A DNA stretch of 64,000 nucleotides from Iphinoe sp. HA4291-MV1 (lineage in GTDB: Bacteria; Cyanobacteriota; Cyanobacteriia; Cyanobacteriales; Nostocaceae). The first letter of the stretch is position 1. The number at the start of each line of letters is the position of its first letter. The stretch spans positions 46,193-110,192 of the forward strand of contig JAHHHH010000015.1 in assembly GCA_019359415.1 (NCBI GenBank). The letters run 5' to 3'. A program made the translations under genes and the position numbers. Under the pieces are notes generated by a model. It did no database searches. It worked only from the letters and a program-made list of their open reading frames with translations, and was not told the origin of the DNA. This document shows, in pieces, positions 56,646-64,000 of the stretch.

Positions 56646-58628
56646 TCAAAGCAATTCCCAGAGAGAGAATTGCCGTTGGCGTTCTAATTCCTGAAGTCGG
56701 TGTTTTTCTGCATAGAAAGCCTTACAATAAGACTCCGATTTTTCCGGTTCAGTTTCTGGATTGGTTTGCTCAAATAGTTCCCAGAAGTGACGACAGCGCT
56801 TTTCACGCAGCACCTGTTCCATACAAGCAGTCGCTGCCTGGATCGATTTATCGTGGCGTGAGATAATTTCTTTTTGGGTTTTCTCATTTAAATGAAATAA
56901 GTGAGATACCAATTCCATCTCTTCAGGAAACTCTAGACATCTGTCTTGCACAATTGATACCAAATCATGTTCCATTCCAGAAGAAACCTCTAAAATTTGC
57001 CGCCAGAAAAAGCGGTGATGAGAAAGACTAAATTGCAAATCTCGCTCTTCTAAAACATCAACTATAGCCTGACGATATTCTGGATAGTGCAAGTAAATTT
57101 GCAGTAATAAAGCCTCTGCGACTTCTAAAAGACTGCTTTCTTGAGGTGCAAGACTTTGCTGTGCTGCTACAGGTTGCTGCTTGATGACTGGTATTGGCTT
57201 GCGGTAAGTAGTAGCAGGAGCAATCTGAGTGAGAAGATTTTCTACCCTTAAGGGTATCAGTCTGGTATCTCCTAAACTGAGAATTTGAGCACAGTGGGAA
57301 ATGTAATAGTTACGTGTATCACCATTAGCAATATTTTTCAATAATTTCACTATCTGCCCAGAGACTTGTTGGAAATCAGCAGCCTGTTTCAAGTCGCGGT
57401 CTTTTGTCATTTGCTGAATTTGCCAATCTAGCCAAAGTGGAGCATTTGCTAATAGTTCTCTATAATCTTCTGGCTTGCGTCCTTGCAAATATTCGTCAGC
57501 ATCTTTACCATCGGGTAAGTTGAGAATCTTGAGCTGGACTTCACCGTTGTATGCGAGTTCGGCAATTTCCCTGATCGCCCTGTCTGTAGCATTTGTTCCA
57601 GCTTTATCAGCATCAAAGTTGAGGACTAACTGTTTGGAGTCGGTGTAGCGTAATACCTGCCGTATTTGTTCTAAACTTAGGGCAGTACCGAGAGAGGCGA
57701 TCGCATTATTAATCCCAGCTGCGTGGAGAGCGATCGCATCAAAATATCCTTCCACCACCACAGCTTGATCGAGTTGAGAAATAGCTGCTTTTGCTTTGTC
57801 AAGAGCAAACAAAGTTTTCCCCTTGATAAAAACTTCTGTTTCGGGTGAATTCAAATATTTAGGTTGTTCATCACCTAAACTTCTACCACCAAAGCCAATG
57901 ACACGCCCAAGAACATCGTGGATAGGAATCATCACGCGATCGCGGAACACATCATAATAACCACTTGCTTCCTTACGTGGTTTAATCAAACCCGCTTTTT
58001 CCACCAGTTGCACTGGGTAGCGTTTATCCTTAACCAAGTAGCGGTAGAGTGTTTCCCAACCTGCGGGTGCATATCCGAGACTGAACTGCTCTATTGTTTC
58101 TTCCTTCAGTTGGCGCTTGGATTGCAAATACTCCAATGCCTTCTCTCCCGAAGTCGCCTCTCCTAAGGGAGACGCTCTTGCAACAACGGGGGGAACCCCC
58201 GCACGGCGCTTCTCTCCACTGTACCTGAGAGCGTGTTGATAAAACTGTGCCGCTGCAGCTAGAACTTCATACAGTTGTTCGCGCAAAGACAACTGACGTT
58301 GCAACTCTTGCCTTTGTTCAGGTTCCAGTGTTTTCACAGATACTTGGTAACGCCGCGCTAAATCCAATACCACTTCACCAAAAGAGCGCTTTTCCAAGTC
58401 CATGAGAAACTTAATAGCATTGCCTCCAGCTTGACAGCCAAAGCAATAGTACATTTGCTTATTCTGGCTGACAGTGAAACTAGGAGTTTTTTCTGAGTGG
58501 AAGGGACACAAACCTACATAGTCTTTCCCGCGCTTGCGTAAGACAACATATTCTGAGATGACATCGACAATGTCAGTTCGTTGTTTCACTTCGTCAATTG
58601 TGTCTGGATGCAAGCGAGGAATGTGCAT
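56646..58628 (-). CDS. dnaG: DNA primase
   Basis: A 660-residue DnaG that makes RNA primers for replication. The zinc-binding domain (about 1-100) has CPFH and CFGC. The TOPRIM core has VVVEGYFDAIALHAAG and LNFDADKAG. The C-terminal helicase-interacting region is helical. The start ATG at 58628 gives the usual MHIPRLHPDTIDEVKQRTD. Between YSGEK and ALEYLQSKRQL there is an extra 23-residue stretch starting RRAGVPPVVARASPLG, encoded by a 69-bp repeat flanked by GGAGAGAAG duplications. Without it the sequence reads like other cyanobacterial primases, so the insertion is tolerated in a linker. Confidence 0.96.
   Translation of the reverse strand: MHIPRLHPDTIDEVKQRTDIVDVISEYVVLRKRGKDYVGLCPFHSEKTPSFTVSQNKQMYYCFGCQAGGNAIKFLMDLEKRSFGEVVLDLARRYQVSVKTLEPEQRQELQRQLSLREQLYEVLAAAAQFYQHALRYSGEKRRAGVPPVVARASPLGEATSGEKALEYLQSKRQLKEETIEQFSLGYAPAGWETLYRYLVKDKRYPVQLVEKAGLIKPRKEASGYYDVFRDRVMIPIHDVLGRVIGFGGRSLGDEQPKYLNSPETEVFIKGKTLFALDKAKAAISQLDQAVVVEGYFDAIALHAAGINNAIASLGTALSLEQIRQVLRYTDSKQLVLNFDADKAGTNATDRAIREIAELAYNGEVQLKILNLPDGKDADEYLQGRKPEDYRELLANAPLWLDWQIQQMTKDRDLKQAADFQQVSGQIVKLLKNIANGDTRNYYISHCAQILSLGDTRLIPLRVENLLTQIAPATTYRKPIPVIKQQPVAAQQSLAPQESSLLEVAEALLLQIYLHYPEYRQAIVDVLEERDLQFSLSHHRFFWRQILEVSSGMEHDLVSIVQDRCLEFPEEMELVSHLFHLNEKTQKEIISRHDKSIQAATACMEQVLREKRCRHFWELFEQTNPETEPEKSESYCKAFYAEKHRLQELERQRQFSLWELL
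58140..58208 (-). repeat. 69-bp interspersed repeat inserted in frame in dnaG
   Basis: Contains hairpins GCGGGGGTTCCCCCC and GCGTCTCCCTTAGGAGAGGC. The 9-bp direct repeat GGAGAGAAG (on +, CTTCTCTCC at 58140-58148 and 58209-58217) marks the insertion borders. Its length of 69 keeps the frame. Confidence 0.85.
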
Positions 58629-58673
58629 ACTGATTAAGAGTTATACTGTTTCACTTTAAGGTTGATACAAATG

Positions 58674-58790
58674 GGAATTGGGCATAGGGCATAGGGCATA
58701 GGGAATTGGGAACCCAGAACTGGGAACTAGGAACCAGGAATCGAGCATTGCCCCTTGCCCATTGCCCATTGCCCATTGATCATTGACTAT
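58674..58790. repeat. Heptamer tandem repeats (GGGCATA, TGCCCAT)
   Basis: Runs of GGCATAG, GGGAACY and TGCCCAT units fill the dnaG-amidase spacer. They are imperfect, direct, 7-bp spaced and non-coding. Confidence 0.8.
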
Positions 58791-58889
58791 GGACTAATGG
58801 TTCTGATGAATATTATATTCTTGATGCAAATCTAAGAATGACGCTCTAAAATTACTAATCACTTAATTGTATAAGAGGAAATACTGAAA

Positions 58890-60242
58890 ATGGGACGTAT
58901 TTTTATTTCAGCAGATCACGGAGGTAAAGAAGCAAGAGGAACAGATCCAGGCTCAATCGCCGGTGGGACAACCGAAGCTAAGGAAATGATTTTGTTGCGG
59001 GATTTGATAGTCACTGAACTCAGAGCGCGTAATTTTGAAATCTTAGCAGTTCCAGATGATTTGAGTGCTCAACAAACTATCGCTTGGATAAATTCTCGCG
59101 CTCGTCAAAAAGATGTTGCCATAGAAATTCATGCTGATGCTGCGAGCAATCCTTCTGTGCGTGGAGCAAGTATTTTCTACATTGTTAACAATGATGAGCG
59201 CAGAAGCAATGCCGAACTGCTACTCGTGGGGCTATTGCGCCGCGTTCCTCAGTTACCAAACCGAGGAGTTAAGCCAGACTCAGCATCAGGTTTGGGAAGT
59301 TTAGCATTTTGTCGTCAGACAGCAATTGCTTCTTTGTTATTGCAAGTTGGCTTTCTCACTAGCCCAGACGATCGCGCTTTGCTGCAAACTCGCCGCCGCG
59401 ACTTTGCGCTAGGAATTGCTGATGGACTCGCATCTTGGAGTCGTACTATTGATCCTGGTTCAGGAGGAGAAGCAGACCCAACATATCCGGTATTCAGTAT
59501 CAATATTAACGGGCAACTTTACCCAGAGAAAGGGATACTCATTAATGGTAATGCTTATATTCCCATTGACTTAGCGGATCGCTTGCGGATTGATTTGTCC
59601 AAAGCGCCTAATGTCAGCCGTGTGACTTATCGTCGAGTTGTTTACGTCAAAGCTATTGAACTGCGGGACTTTCATGTTTCTGTCTCATGGGATAGTGCAA
59701 GTCGCACTCTCAATTTGCGCTCGATTGTGCAAATTCCCTCTGGTCAAATTGACAAGATTATGTTAGTAGGTTATACATCAGAAGTGCAGTTGCAGCTATT
59801 TCTGAGGAACAACAATGAAAGTGCGATCGTGCAGTTTCCTGACTTGTCCAAACTCTATCGGGAAGAAGCAACAATAGAAGGGGTAAACCATGACATTGCC
59901 TTTTGCCAAATGTGCCTAGAAACTGGATTTTTACGCTTTGGCGGCGATGTCAAACCAGAGCAAAATAACTTTGCAGGCTTAGGGGCTATTGGTGGTGGTG
60001 CAGAAGCGGCGTCGTTTGAAAGTGCTAGAATTGGCGTCCGGGCACACATCCAACACCTAAAAGCTTACGCCAGTTTGGAACCATTGGTGCAGGAAGTCGA
60101 AGATCCGAGATTTCGCTTTGTGGCGCGTGGTATTGCCCCATCAGTCAACCAACTATCAGGACGTTGGGCTGCAGATTTGGAATATGGTAACAAAATTATG
60201 GCGATGCTCAAACGGCTCTATGAGTCGGCAGGACTAATATAA
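58890..60242 (+). CDS. N-acetylmuramoyl-L-alanine amidase with C-terminal glucosaminidase-like domain
   Basis: A 450-residue protein. The Amidase_3 domain (about 1-190) has the zinc histidines in ISADHGGKEARG and AIEIHADAASN. The usual catalytic Glu in the V(E)xGFLSN motif is Gln here (LLLQVGFLTSPDD). A beta-rich middle (about 200-290) resembles the copper-amine-oxidase N-like fold that binds cell wall. The C-terminal third (about 330-450) has EGVNHDIAFCQMCLETGFLR and QNNFAGLGAIGG, the pattern of glucosaminidase-type muramidases. There is no signal peptide, so export, if any, must be non-classical. A wall-remodelling role is likely, but amidase activity is doubtful given the Gln. Confidence 0.8.
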   Translation: MGRIFISADHGGKEARGTDPGSIAGGTTEAKEMILLRDLIVTELRARNFEILAVPDDLSAQQTIAWINSRARQKDVAIEIHADAASNPSVRGASIFYIVNNDERRSNAELLLVGLLRRVPQLPNRGVKPDSASGLGSLAFCRQTAIASLLLQVGFLTSPDDRALLQTRRRDFALGIADGLASWSRTIDPGSGGEADPTYPVFSININGQLYPEKGILINGNAYIPIDLADRLRIDLSKAPNVSRVTYRRVVYVKAIELRDFHVSVSWDSASRTLNLRSIVQIPSGQIDKIMLVGYTSEVQLQLFLRNNNESAIVQFPDLSKLYREEATIEGVNHDIAFCQMCLETGFLRFGGDVKPEQNNFAGLGAIGGGAEAASFESARIGVRAHIQHLKAYASLEPLVQEVEDPRFRFVARGIAPSVNQLSGRWAADLEYGNKIMAMLKRLYESAGLI

Positions 60243-60258
60243 GTGCTTAGTCTCGATT

Positions 60259-61206
60259 TCAATTCAATTGCGCTAAGGAAAAAAGTTGCTCAGCAAAGTA
60301 TTCAATCAAATCGCGGTGTGCTAGCTGAGCGCGCCACCATTGCGGTATCCCCAGTTCTCCATAAAAGGCTCCAGCTAATTGTCCGTAAACGGCACCCGTT
60401 GTATCGGCATCATCGCCTAAGTTGACGGCTAAAAGACAGCCTGACTCAAAAGACTGACTGTGATAAAACGCCCACAACGCAGCTTCTAAGGATTCGACCA
60501 CATAACCTGTTCCTTTAATTTCTGGGGGTTGACGATGTTTGAACGACCCCGCTGCAATTGTTTCGATTTCGTCAACTAAGGGGTTTTCTTCCCAATAGTT
60601 GGGAATTGGGCTGTAGTGAGGAGAGAGTAATTCCTCTCGACTAGCTCCATTGACGGCTCCCACGAGCAATGCACCTAAAGATCGGCAAGCATCGACAGCC
60701 GTTGCTGCACCGTGCGTCGTGCGAGAACTCTCACCTGAGGTTTCAATCGCTTGTTCCGGGTTTCGGGCGAAAAACAGAGGTACAGGTGCCAAGCGCATGA
60801 TAGAGCCATTCCCAGCACTGTAGGGATCTGTGGAACCACAGTAATGCTCGCCTGTCCTTTGAAACCGAAACAGCGCTGATAGAACAGTGTTGCCGATATC
60901 AAAGCAGTATCCTGTGCAGCTCAGGTGTCCTGTTTGATACCATTGCAAATATCGTTTCAATTGATCGGTTGGGGCAAACCCGTTGTGCTCGATCAGGCTT
61001 TCTGCCAAACACAGTGCCATTGAAGTGTCATCCGTCCACTGTCCCGATAGCAGTCCAAAAGGACCGCCGCCGACCATATCCTTAATGGGTGTAAACGTGC
61101 CTGGTGGCTTGAACTCTAAAGTGGTTCCCAGTGCATCGCCAGTAGCTAAACCAAGAAGACATCCACGATAACGCTCGATTGGTTGCATAATAGAATTGGC
61201 CATCAA
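60259..61206 (-). CDS. ADP-ribosylglycohydrolase family protein
   Basis: A 315-residue DraG-like hydrolase that removes ADP-ribose from a protein or small molecule with dinuclear Mg2+. Metal and substrate motifs are present: [42 protein letters not shown] and [18 protein letters not shown]. The ends look complete. Convergent with the amidase gene: the stop codons are 16 bp apart. No ADP-ribosyltransferase partner is seen nearby, so the target is unknown. In cyanobacteria such proteins are common and need not relate to nitrogenase. Confidence 0.92.
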   Translation of the reverse strand: MMANSIMQPIERYRGCLLGLATGDALGTTLEFKPPGTFTPIKDMVGGGPFGLLSGQWTDDTSMALCLAESLIEHNGFAPTDQLKRYLQWYQTGHLSCTGYCFDIGNTVLSALFRFQRTGEHYCGSTDPYSAGNGSIMRLAPVPLFFARNPEQAIETSGESSRTTHGAATAVDACRSLGALLVGAVNGASREELLSPHYSPIPNYWEENPLVDEIETIAAGSFKHRQPPEIKGTGYVVESLEAALWAFYHSQSFESGCLLAVNLGDDADTTGAVYGQLAGAFYGELGIPQWWRAQLAHRDLIEYFAEQLFSLAQLN

Positions 61207-61395
61207 GTTGAGGTCGAAATATCTTTTCCAAACGTCGAAACTATACTCATGCGATCGCTCTGCGATACTACTATAGCAATCCTAAATGATTCATGAGAAT
61301 CTCTTTTTGTGTCTTTCCTTCGTGTCCTTCTCCTGGCGGAGACGCTGCGCGAATGTGTTCTTTGTGGTTCGTTAAAAAAATTCACTACTATTTAC

Positions 61396-61686
61396 TTAGT
61401 GAAAATAACTGCATATCAACTTACCTGGAGCATTGTCCTCAAATGGCACGAGCGTCCCATCTTTTTCAACTTTAATTTGCTTAAAACAGTTGTAGACTTC
61501 GATGGGTCTTTTGACTCCATCTACACTCACAGCAGCCCTATATTCCCAATAATTTTTGGCACTGCGTTTGATGCTGAGAATGCAAATTTGATAACCTTGA
61601 TAATCCCGACATACAGATGCCTCAGCAGGGAAAGTTACTAAGAAAAAAAGTATCAATAGCAGTACGAAAGCAATATATTTCATCAT
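61396..61686 (-). CDS. Small secreted protein of unknown function
   Basis: About 96 residues from the ATG at 61686 (an in-frame ATG at 61701 adds five). The N-terminus MMKYIAFVLLLILFFLVTFP ends AEASV, a signal peptide. The mature part has three cysteines (SVCRDYQGYQICIL, YNCFK), which could form disulfides, and ends in CSYFH. I do not recognise a family. Isolated, with about 190 bp on the right of the ADP-ribosylglycohydrolase gene start. Confidence 0.65.
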   Translation of the reverse strand: MMKYIAFVLLLILFFLVTFPAEASVCRDYQGYQICILSIKRSAKNYWEYRAAVSVDGVKRPIEVYNCFKQIKVEKDGTLVPFEDNAPGKLICSYFH

Positions 61687-61825
61687 GCTAATATCACGCA
61701 TTTAATTTCCAAGCCAACTCATAACCAAAATACTAGACTTCTTGCACTCATTCATTCATTCATTCTTTCTTTCTTTTGGCGCGAAACAAATGATAACATC
61801 CTTGTGCTTCTGCCCATCCAACAAA

Positions 61826-62686
61826 CTACAAACTTTTTCTTTTAGGAATCACATATCTTATTCCACCTTTAGCACCAACAGTATCACCTTTGTAACGAGG
61901 GATAATATGAATACTGGCGTGCATCATATTTTGACCTGCATCTCGATTGATGTTCATTCCCACATTGAAACCATCTGGTTCAAATTCTTGACTGAGAATT
62001 TCTTGCACTCTGTTAACCATAAACCAACAAGCAGATTGCTCTTTAAACGGTAGTTCAAAATAATTACTAACGTGACGTTTTGGAACGACCAAAACATGAC
62101 CTTTACTCACGGGATAACCATCAAAAATAGCATACGCAGTTGCTGATTCGGTTAAGATAGTTAGGTTTTTATGAGGATTGCAAAATATGCAATTATTAGA
62201 TGAATTTCTCTGTAAATTATAATGTATATACTCGTAAATTTCGCAATAATCATCTAAGTGAATTGATTTAAAAGGAAGTTTGACAATACACTGATATGTA
62301 GTTTTTTTGTGGATATAATGTTCTCGAAAACCTTCTCTTTTTATATCCCTTCTCACTGCATAATACGCTTTTCCTCCTGGCTTCAATAGGTTCGACACTC
62401 TCATGATAACATCCGCTTGTTCTTCAAGAAACAAAACGTTTAAAACATAAAAGCAAATTATTGTGTCAAATTTCTCATTAGGGTATTCTGGGAAATAATA
62501 AGGGTCATAACCTGTAATATCAAATCCTTTTTGTCGTAATAATTTAACATCATTGCCCAAGCCACAACCAAAGTCTAAGATTTTACCTTGAAGCAGATTC
62601 TTATCTAACAAAAACTGTGCAGGTACTGATAGGTAAGTTCTTTCTATTGCTGTGAGGTGGCTGAATTGATTTTTTTGCTTTTTCAT
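61826..62686 (-). CDS. Methyltransferase-HIT domain fusion
   Basis: A 286-residue two-domain protein. The N-terminal half (about 20-150) is a class I SAM methyltransferase: ILDFGCGLGNDVKLLRQKGF, then VSNLLKPGGKAYYAVRRD. The C-terminal half (about 160-286) is a HIT-family nucleotide hydrolase or transferase domain with NCIFCNPH, a CxxC zinc site, and VSKGHVLVVPKRHVSNYFEL. The HIT triad HxHxHxx reads HASIHII: the middle histidine, normally the nucleophile, is Ser. The fusion and the altered triad suggest a binding or signalling role. It may act on nucleotide-linked or tRNA-like substrates; nothing in the context decides. Confidence 0.8.
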   Translation of the reverse strand: MKKQKNQFSHLTAIERTYLSVPAQFLLDKNLLQGKILDFGCGLGNDVKLLRQKGFDITGYDPYYFPEYPNEKFDTIICFYVLNVLFLEEQADVIMRVSNLLKPGGKAYYAVRRDIKREGFREHYIHKKTTYQCIVKLPFKSIHLDDYCEIYEYIHYNLQRNSSNNCIFCNPHKNLTILTESATAYAIFDGYPVSKGHVLVVPKRHVSNYFELPFKEQSACWFMVNRVQEILSQEFEPDGFNVGMNINRDAGQNMMHASIHIIPRYKGDTVGAKGGIRYVIPKRKSL

Positions 62687-62888
62687 GGAAACATAAATCT
62701 TCTTTCGATTAAGTAGCCGATATGAACTGCGTACATCAGCAGCGATGAAATGTTATACGGCTTCAGACGCTATAGTATATTTTATACTTTTAATCATTTG
62801 GGGGTTCAGTGTTAGCACTTATCATCTCGAAACTAAAAAAGCGATCGCCCAAAGAGCGATCGCACTATCCTCACAGGAGGGTTCGGAA

Positions 62889-63479
62889 CTATGCAGTCTT
62901 AAAAAACCTGATAATCTCGCGCACATGATCCAAAAATTGCCCATCTGTAGAAAGTTGAGCGATCGCCACTCGCGCTTCTCTTGCCAGACGTTCATGTTCG
63001 ATTTGATTTGTGGCACGTAGTTCTTCAAAAGAAGCGGCAATTCGAGCTAATTCTTTGCGCGTTTCTTCTAAATAAATTTGTTGGTTGGCTGCTAAGGAGA
63101 AGGGCTGTTCTGGGTTAAGTTGTTCTTCTAAGCGCTTAACGGTTACTTCTAAAGTGTCAAAACGGGAGCGAAGTTCAACAACATCTTCACGTGGATACTT
63201 CCATTCTTGGCGAATCATAACCAATCGTGCATACAAGTATTCATAGGCACTGATGGCTGGACGTAGTCCTGTTAATAACAAAGCCGGACCAGAACTGACA
63301 TAGCCGACTGCACTAATACCAGCGGTAGCGAGGACGTAAAGAGCAACAGCTGAAAATAAGTGTAAGGTAATGGCAATAAGGAGCGTAGACGCGTTCGCGC
63401 AGCGTCCCGCAGGGAAGCGGCTTGTCGTCAGACATCGCCGTGCCAAAACCTTGACGTAATCCTGTTGTTTCTCATCCAC
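62889..63479 (-). CDS. Membrane protein with coiled-coil tail, in-frame repeat near the N-terminus
   Basis: A 196-residue protein of unknown function. Hydrophobic segments at about 32-54 and 58-75 (ALYVLATAGISAVGYVSSG) are followed by a heptad-rich tail (RFDTLEVTVKRLEEQLN, EETRKELARIAASFEEL). Cytoplasmic coiled coils after membrane anchors suggest a scaffold. Residues 16-30 (LTTSRFPAGRCANAS) are encoded by a repeat (CGCTTCCCTGCGGGACGCTG) found elsewhere in this genome, so part of the N-terminus has been replaced or enlarged by it. The start ATG at 63479 has AAGGAAT-type purines upstream. Confidence 0.6.
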   Translation of the reverse strand: MDEKQQDYVKVLARRCLTTSRFPAGRCANASTLLIAITLHLFSAVALYVLATAGISAVGYVSSGPALLLTGLRPAISAYEYLYARLVMIRQEWKYPREDVVELRSRFDTLEVTVKRLEEQLNPEQPFSLAANQQIYLEETRKELARIAASFEELRATNQIEHERLAREARVAIAQLSTDGQFLDHVREIIRFFKTA

Positions 63480-63566
63480 TGGAATTCCTTTTTCAGTTGA
63501 TTGTGCTGCTTGAAAGGTAGATTAGAAGCTGATTTCGCCCTCTTGCATTCCCATGGAAAAATGAAG

Positions 63567-63604
63567 ACTGGTAAGGCTTCTGGAAAACTTTTCGGTCTAC
63601 TGAG
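63567..63604. repeat. Partial copy of the 216-bp element end
   Basis: TGGTAAGGCTTCTGGAAAAC, then TTTTCGGTCTACTGA, matches the complement of 40908-40945 (TGGTAAGCCTTCTAGAAATC, then TTTTCGGTCTACTGA). One end of the MITE-like family is therefore present here without its partner end. Confidence 0.75.
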
Positions 63605-63615
63605 TATTAGTAGAC

Positions 63616-63840
63616 TTGGGAGACGCAGTTGCAGACGAATTATCTTTACCTTTTGACCGCATTTCTTTGGAGATGATTTATCGAGGATTGTACCATTTCA
63701 GCGTTGCTTACGACAAAGGTAACGCGGATGACCCCATTAAGTACTTTGCTGCAAAAGAGAATCAAGATTTAGGAGTAGTCAAAACCCTGCGAAAGCCAGT
63801 CTCCAAGCTGGATTTATCCCCTTTTCCTGCACCTTCTTGA
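63616..63840 (+). pseudogene. Transposase C-terminal remnant (IS4-superfamily-like)
   Basis: LPFDRISLEMIYRGLYHFSV, then GNADDPIKYFAAKENQDLGV and VKTLRK resemble the C-terminus of a cyanobacterial IS4-like transposase. The catalytic region is missing; the start used here is a minimal one next to the element end at 63604. Family call is tentative. Confidence 0.6.
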
Positions 63841-63851
63841 CAAAAGTGCAA

Positions 63852-64000
63852 TTACCTTAACCTCTCACCGATGTATGTAGTCAGGGTTGGAGAAGATGGA
63901 GTATTTTGCGTATCTGGAGAAATTGGAACAAGTTCAAGACCAAGAGCATGAGCTTTGTTCCTGAGATTTTTTAGGACTTGCTCGTTGTATTTCTGCTCGT
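63852..64000 (-). CDS. C-terminal end of an unidentified protein (runs off the window)
   Basis: The minus strand reads EQKYNEQVLKNLRNKAHALG, then LELVPISPDTQNTPSSPTLT and a stop at 63852, without a start inside the window. The KNLRNKAxxLGxELVP pattern is like the tail of some cyanobacterial transposases. I cannot be sure. Confidence 0.4.
   Translation of the reverse strand, partial: EQKYNEQVLKNLRNKAHALGLELVPISPDTQNTPSSPTLTTYIGERLR

Noticed and set aside
61742-62053. 103-codon plus-strand frame
   Set aside because: Antisense to the HIT domain; rich in Ser, Phe and Thr as expected for a shadow.
62745-63020. 91-codon plus-strand frame with a hydrophobic start
   Set aside because: Overlaps the coiled-coil gene on the other strand for half its length and has no support.

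Overview
The window is chromosomal DNA of a cyanobacterium. It holds phycobilisome core genes (apcE, apcA, apcB, apcC), the N-terminus of the Mg-chelatase subunit ChlH, an orange carotenoid protein with its fluorescence recovery protein, and many GCGATCGC (HIP1) octamers. ApcE with four linker repeats, heptamer tandem repeats, large signalling ATPases and many transposon relics suggest a large-genome filamentous (Nostocales-like) strain. That lineage call is inference.

Layout. 1-5.3 kb: chlH start, a Tat-exported flavin amine oxidase, an LpxB-like glycosyltransferase, a frameshifted small membrane gene and an unknown membrane protein. 5.3-6.1 kb: an IS1634-type remnant and a broken cold-shock domain. 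6.1-27.2 kb: an accessory biosynthetic region. It has a reducing PKS on the minus strand with most of its ketosynthase deleted. The plus strand carries KS-AT-ACP-condensation, two tandem fatty acid hydroxylases, a SerC-type aminotransferase, a fatty acyl-AMP ligase-ACP, an aspartyl-hydroxylase-like enzyme, one intact P450, and a second P450 split by a 176-bp MITE-like insertion. 27.4-30.8 kb: a truncated CHAT-like peptidase, FtsW, and a TetR regulator divergent from a Coq4-like gene. 30.8-36.1 kb: apcE-apcA-apcB-apcC. 36.5-38.7 kb: tRNA-Ser(UGA), a metallophosphoesterase and nadA.

39-52 kb: hairpin-rich spacers, an HTH-ATPase cut at its end by a 216-bp inverted-repeat element, a sigma-like protein, a carotenoid oxygenase and an 1898-residue pseudokinase-ATPase-TPR-GAF-ATPase protein. 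52-64 kb: a two-gene ABC exporter, FRP and OCP, DnaG with an in-frame repeat insertion, an amidase/glucosaminidase, an ADP-ribosylglycohydrolase, a small secreted protein, a methyltransferase-HIT fusion, a coiled-coil membrane protein and transposase remnants.

The best candidate for an undescribed system is the 6-27 kb region. A fatty acid would be activated by the FAAL, extended, reduced and C-methylated by the PKS, hydroxylated, and released by the condensation domain onto an unknown amine or alcohol, with SerC, the 2OG-type enzyme and the P450 tailoring. Several parts are damaged or altered: KS deleted in one PKS, KS and AT active-site changes in the other, one P450 interrupted, and a SerC fragment next to an IS1 relic. 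The locus is therefore either decaying or working as an unusual split assembly line.
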